The notes under the pieces: model-generated
What the model was told of the DNA's origin: nothing
Databases searched by the model: none
Seen by the model: the letters and a program-made list of their open reading frames with translations, nothing else
DNA from: an uncultured Lactobacillaceae bacterium
GTDB lineage: Bacteria; Bacillota; Bacilli; Lactobacillales; Lactobacillaceae
Length of the DNA stretch: 7,786 bases
Direction of reading: 5' to 3'
Assembly (NCBI GenBank): GCA_934216625.1
Contig: CAKQCC010000036.1
Coordinates: 1-7,786 of the forward strand
In this document: piece after piece, positions 5,536 to 7,786 of the stretch
Position numbering within the stretch: position 1 is the stretch's first letter
Layout: each line of letters begins with the position of its first letter
Made by a program: the position numbers and the translations under genes

Positions 5536-6438
5536 TTGGCAAAGGATCCAGTTTTAGTTAAATTTGAACGTAGGTTTAGGCCCCGGATCAATCAATTCTT
5601 GCGGCAGTACTTGCCCCAGGATGTTGATCAATCAACGTTAAACCGGGCCATGAATTTTTCGGTTTTGGCGGGTGGCAAGCGTTTAAGACCGCTTTTAACG
5701 TTAGCGACGTTGACGACGCTACACCAGCCGATCACGATTAATGTGATGAAGGCAACCTGTGCTCTAGAACTTTTGCATACCTATTCGCTAATTCATGATG
5801 ATTTACCGGCAATGGACGACGATGGCCTGCGGAGGAGCAAACCAACCAATCACGCAATTTTTGGTGCCGGAATGGCGACCTTAGCTGGTGATGGCTTATT
5901 GACGCTTGCTTTCCAGTGGTTAGTGGATAATTCACTTCCCGATTCGGTTCAGGTAAAATTGGTTCACGCTTTATCTAAAGCAGCTGGGCCTAGCGGAATG
6001 GTTTCGGGTCAGGCTAGTGATATTGAATTTGAACGGACTCAGTTACCGCTGTCGCGCCTGAAAGTCTTACATCGTCACAAAACGGGAGCTTTGATTCATT
6101 ATGCCGTTGAAGCGGGATTAATCATTGGTCACGCTCCTCATGGAGTAGTTAAACCGATGCTGCAATTTGCGGATCACTTTGGTTTAGCTTTTCAAATTTA
6201 TGATGACATTTTGGATGTGGTCGGCACCGAAGAACAACTTGGTAAACCAGTTCATCAGGATGCTGCTAAGAATACATACCCGAATTTGCTGGGCTTATCT
6301 GGAGCTTATCGTCAGTTAGCGAAGGTGTTGGCGGCTGGCAAACGCAACCTGCGCTCGTTAGGACAACGCTCAAAAATTAACGTTAATTTATTATTAGCAT
6401 TCTTTTCGTATTTTAAAGTTGCGAGGCCTTCAAAATGA
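5536..6438 (+). CDS. ispA: Polyprenyl synthetase, farnesyl diphosphate synthase type
   Basis: A 300-residue all-alpha prenyltransferase that condenses isopentenyl diphosphate with allylic primers, probably to farnesyl diphosphate. Motifs in order: GGKRLRP (46-52); the first Asp-rich motif DDLPAMD (88-94) with RR following (99-100); GQASD (158-162); KTG (182-184); and the second Asp-rich motif DDILD (223-227). The two extra residues inside the first motif and Tyr at five residues before it are typical of bacterial farnesyl diphosphate synthases. The C-terminal ~35 residues are divergent. The start is TTG with AAGGAAG 9 bases upstream (5520-5526). The frame is open further back to 5452, but that extension overlaps xseB and lacks family similarity. 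There is no dxs beside it, which fits mevalonate-pathway users. It overlaps tlyA by 4 bases. Confidence 0.95.
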   Translation: MAKDPVLVKFERRFRPRINQFLRQYLPQDVDQSTLNRAMNFSVLAGGKRLRPLLTLATLTTLHQPITINVMKATCALELLHTYSLIHDDLPAMDDDGLRRSKPTNHAIFGAGMATLAGDGLLTLAFQWLVDNSLPDSVQVKLVHALSKAAGPSGMVSGQASDIEFERTQLPLSRLKVLHRHKTGALIHYAVEAGLIIGHAPHGVVKPMLQFADHFGLAFQIYDDILDVVGTEEQLGKPVHQDAAKNTYPNLLGLSGAYRQLAKVLAAGKRNLRSLGQRSKINVNLLLAFFSYFKVARPSK

Positions 6439-7259
6439 AGAAGCAACGGGTTGATGTCTTACTAGTTAAGCAGGGCCTTTTTAGTAGTCGCGAACGAGCT
6501 AAACGAGCCGTGATGGCCGGTGAAATTTTGGGTAAAAACGAACAGCGAATTGATAAACCAGGGACCAAAATTGCACCCGATACTCATTTGCATTTTAAGG
6601 GGAAACGAATGCCTTACGTTAGTCGCGGCGGTTTGAAACTGGCTAAAGCTTTGAACGTTTTTAAAATTTCGGTTGCGGGGTTAACGGTTCTTGACGTTGG
6701 TTCGTCAACCGGTGGCTTTACCGATGTGATGCTTCAGCATGGCGCAAAGCGAAGTTATGCTCTGGACGTCGGCACTAATCAATTAGTGTGGAAATTACGT
6801 AAGGATCCCCGGGTGATTGTAATGGAGCACACTAACTTTCGTTATAGCAAACCGGATGATTTTAAACATGGCCAACCGGAGTTTGCGTCGATTGACGTTT
6901 CCTTTATTTCGCTTCGCCTAATTTTACCGCCCCTTAAACCGATCCTAAAGCCCGGTGGCGAAGTGGTGGCACTGATTAAACCCCAATTTGAGGCCGAGAG
7001 AAATCAGGTTGGCAAACACGGAATCGTTAAAAGTCACGCGGTTCACGCTCAGGTAATTCGGCGCGTGATTGGTTACGCACTTCGTTCTGGCTTTGCGGTT
7101 CTGGGGCTTGATTTTTCACCGATTGAAGGTGGCAAAGGAAACGTTGAATTTCTGATTCACCTTAAATCAGTAGCTAATCCGCAAGTCGCTCCCCAGCTTT
7201 CGATTCAGGACGTTTTGACCAAGGCCAGGCGTAGTTTTAAGATTAAACGCAAGGGATGA
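6435..7259 (+). CDS. tlyA: TlyA family rRNA 2'-O-methyltransferase (YqxC-like)
   Basis: A 274-residue S-adenosylmethionine-dependent methyltransferase related to Mycobacterium TlyA, which 2'-O-methylates 16S and 23S rRNA cytidines and affects capreomycin susceptibility. An S4 RNA-binding domain spans residues 4-60 (RVDVLLVKQGLFSSRERAKRAVMAG). A FtsJ-like Rossmann fold follows: YVSRGGLKL (Lys68), the SAM loop VLDVGSSTGGFTD (85-97), SIDVSFISL (Asp154), ALIKPQFE (Lys182) and GNVEFL (Glu238). These four residues form the K-D-K-E catalytic tetrad, so activity is expected. ATG has GAGG 8 bases upstream and overlaps the ispA stop (ATGA). Whether the target matches mycobacterial TlyA is not known from the sequence. 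The next gene is recN, without the usual argR between. Confidence 0.93.
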   Translation: MKKQRVDVLLVKQGLFSSRERAKRAVMAGEILGKNEQRIDKPGTKIAPDTHLHFKGKRMPYVSRGGLKLAKALNVFKISVAGLTVLDVGSSTGGFTDVMLQHGAKRSYALDVGTNQLVWKLRKDPRVIVMEHTNFRYSKPDDFKHGQPEFASIDVSFISLRLILPPLKPILKPGGEVVALIKPQFEAERNQVGKHGIVKSHAVHAQVIRRVIGYALRSGFAVLGLDFSPIEGGKGNVEFLIHLKSVANPQVAPQLSIQDVLTKARRSFKIKRKG

Positions 7260-7264
7260 TTGAA

Positions 7265-7786
7265 TTGATTCGGGAGTTGGACGTTCGCAATCTAGCGATT
7301 ATTGATCATCTTCGGGTTGAATTCGCTTCCGGAATGACGGTCTTGACTGGTGAGACCGGTGCCGGAAAATCAATTATTATTGATGCGTTGAGTTTATTGG
7401 CTGGCGGTCGTGGCTCTAAGCGCTACGTTAGAACCGGCAGTAAAAAATTAATTTTGCAGGGCCTGTTCACCTTTCCGGATCAATCGAAAGTGTACCAGCT
7501 TTTGGATCGACTAGGGATTAATCATTCAGACGGTAACGTGATTATTCAGCGGATTATTTACGTTAGTGGTAGAAATCTATGCCGAATCAACGGAATGTTA
7601 GTAAATACCGCGATTTTGAAGCAGGTTGGTACTAATTTAGTTGAAATTCAAAAACAGGATGCCCACCAAGTTCTTTTGGATTCAAACAATCATTTAACGT
7701 TATTGGATGATTTTGACCGAAACCAAATCCAGTCGGTTCTTCAAAAATATCATCACGCTTATTATCGTTATTTCAAAATTAAAAAG
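7265..7786 (+). CDS. recN: DNA repair protein RecN, N-terminal part (cut by window end)
   Basis: The first 174 codons of RecN, an SMC-like ATPase in double-strand break repair. The Walker A motif is GETGAGKS (29-36), preceded by the family N terminus (IRELDVRNLAIIDHL) and followed by DALSLLAGGRGS, SGRNLCRING and the Q-loop region EIQKQDAHQVLLD (127-139). The usual RecN Q-loop reads IHGQHEHQ, so His-Gly is replaced by Gln-Lys here although the Gln is kept. Start choice: TTG at 7265 with AAGGGA (7251-7256) 8 bases upstream gives MIREL, the same length as the typical MLQEL start. The ATG at 7256 overlaps that binding site and the tlyA stop, and is less likely. The coiled coil and Walker B lie beyond the window. 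Confidence 0.95.
   Translation, partial: MIRELDVRNLAIIDHLRVEFASGMTVLTGETGAGKSIIIDALSLLAGGRGSKRYVRTGSKKLILQGLFTFPDQSKVYQLLDRLGINHSDGNVIIQRIIYVSGRNLCRINGMLVNTAILKQVGTNLVEIQKQDAHQVLLDSNNHLTLLDDFDRNQIQSVLQKYHHAYYRYFKIKK

Noticed and set aside
5738..5935. Minus-strand frame inside ispA
   Set aside because: Antisense to the conserved Asp-rich motif region of ispA, with no independent support.

Overview
The window looks like a housekeeping stretch of a low-GC Firmicute chromosome, most likely Lactobacillaceae. The evidence is gene content and order: rplU-prp-rpmA; efp-asp23/gls24-nusB; xseA-xseB-ispA-tlyA-recN. L27 carries the N-terminal extension that is cut by Prp. The ispA neighbourhood has no dxs, which fits a mevalonate-pathway lactic acid bacterium. 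All genes are on the plus strand, packed closely, often with 1-4 bp overlaps. No transposase, CRISPR array or phage gene is visible. The genus cannot be fixed from this window alone.

Layout. (1) Positions 1-904: the end of an unrecognised protein whose frame runs off the left edge, then a close-coupled gene for a dUTPase_2-like all-alpha protein that appears to have lost most catalytic acidic residues. (2) 923-1058: a strong promoter, tRNA-Arg(TCT) and an intrinsic terminator. (3) 1064-2232: promoter, structured L21-type leader, rplU, prp, rpmA and a terminator; Prp is predicted to mature the L27 encoded just downstream. (4) 2255-3716: efp, an Asp23/Gls24 family gene and nusB, then a terminator. 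(5) 3787-7786: a promoter and a ~105-nt leader that can be folded in two mutually exclusive ways around the xseA ribosome binding site. It is followed by xseA, xseB, ispA, a tlyA-type rRNA methyltransferase and the first 174 codons of recN, which runs off the right edge.

How the genes work together. Groups 3 and 4 serve translation and transcription: ribosomal proteins, L27 processing, polyproline translation and antitermination. Group 5 mixes DNA repair (both exonuclease VII subunits and RecN), isoprenoid synthesis and rRNA 2'-O-methylation. There is no gene-free stretch over 300 bases; the longest gaps are 221 bp (nusB-xseA) and 185 bp (tRNA-rplU), and both hold regulatory elements.

Most interesting points: EF-P has Arg rather than the usual Firmicute Lys at the tip of its modification loop; the xseA leader looks like a translational switch; folD and argR are missing from places where related bacteria usually carry them; the dUTPase-like protein appears degenerate; and four of eleven assignable starts are TTG. 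No wholly novel multi-gene system is evident.
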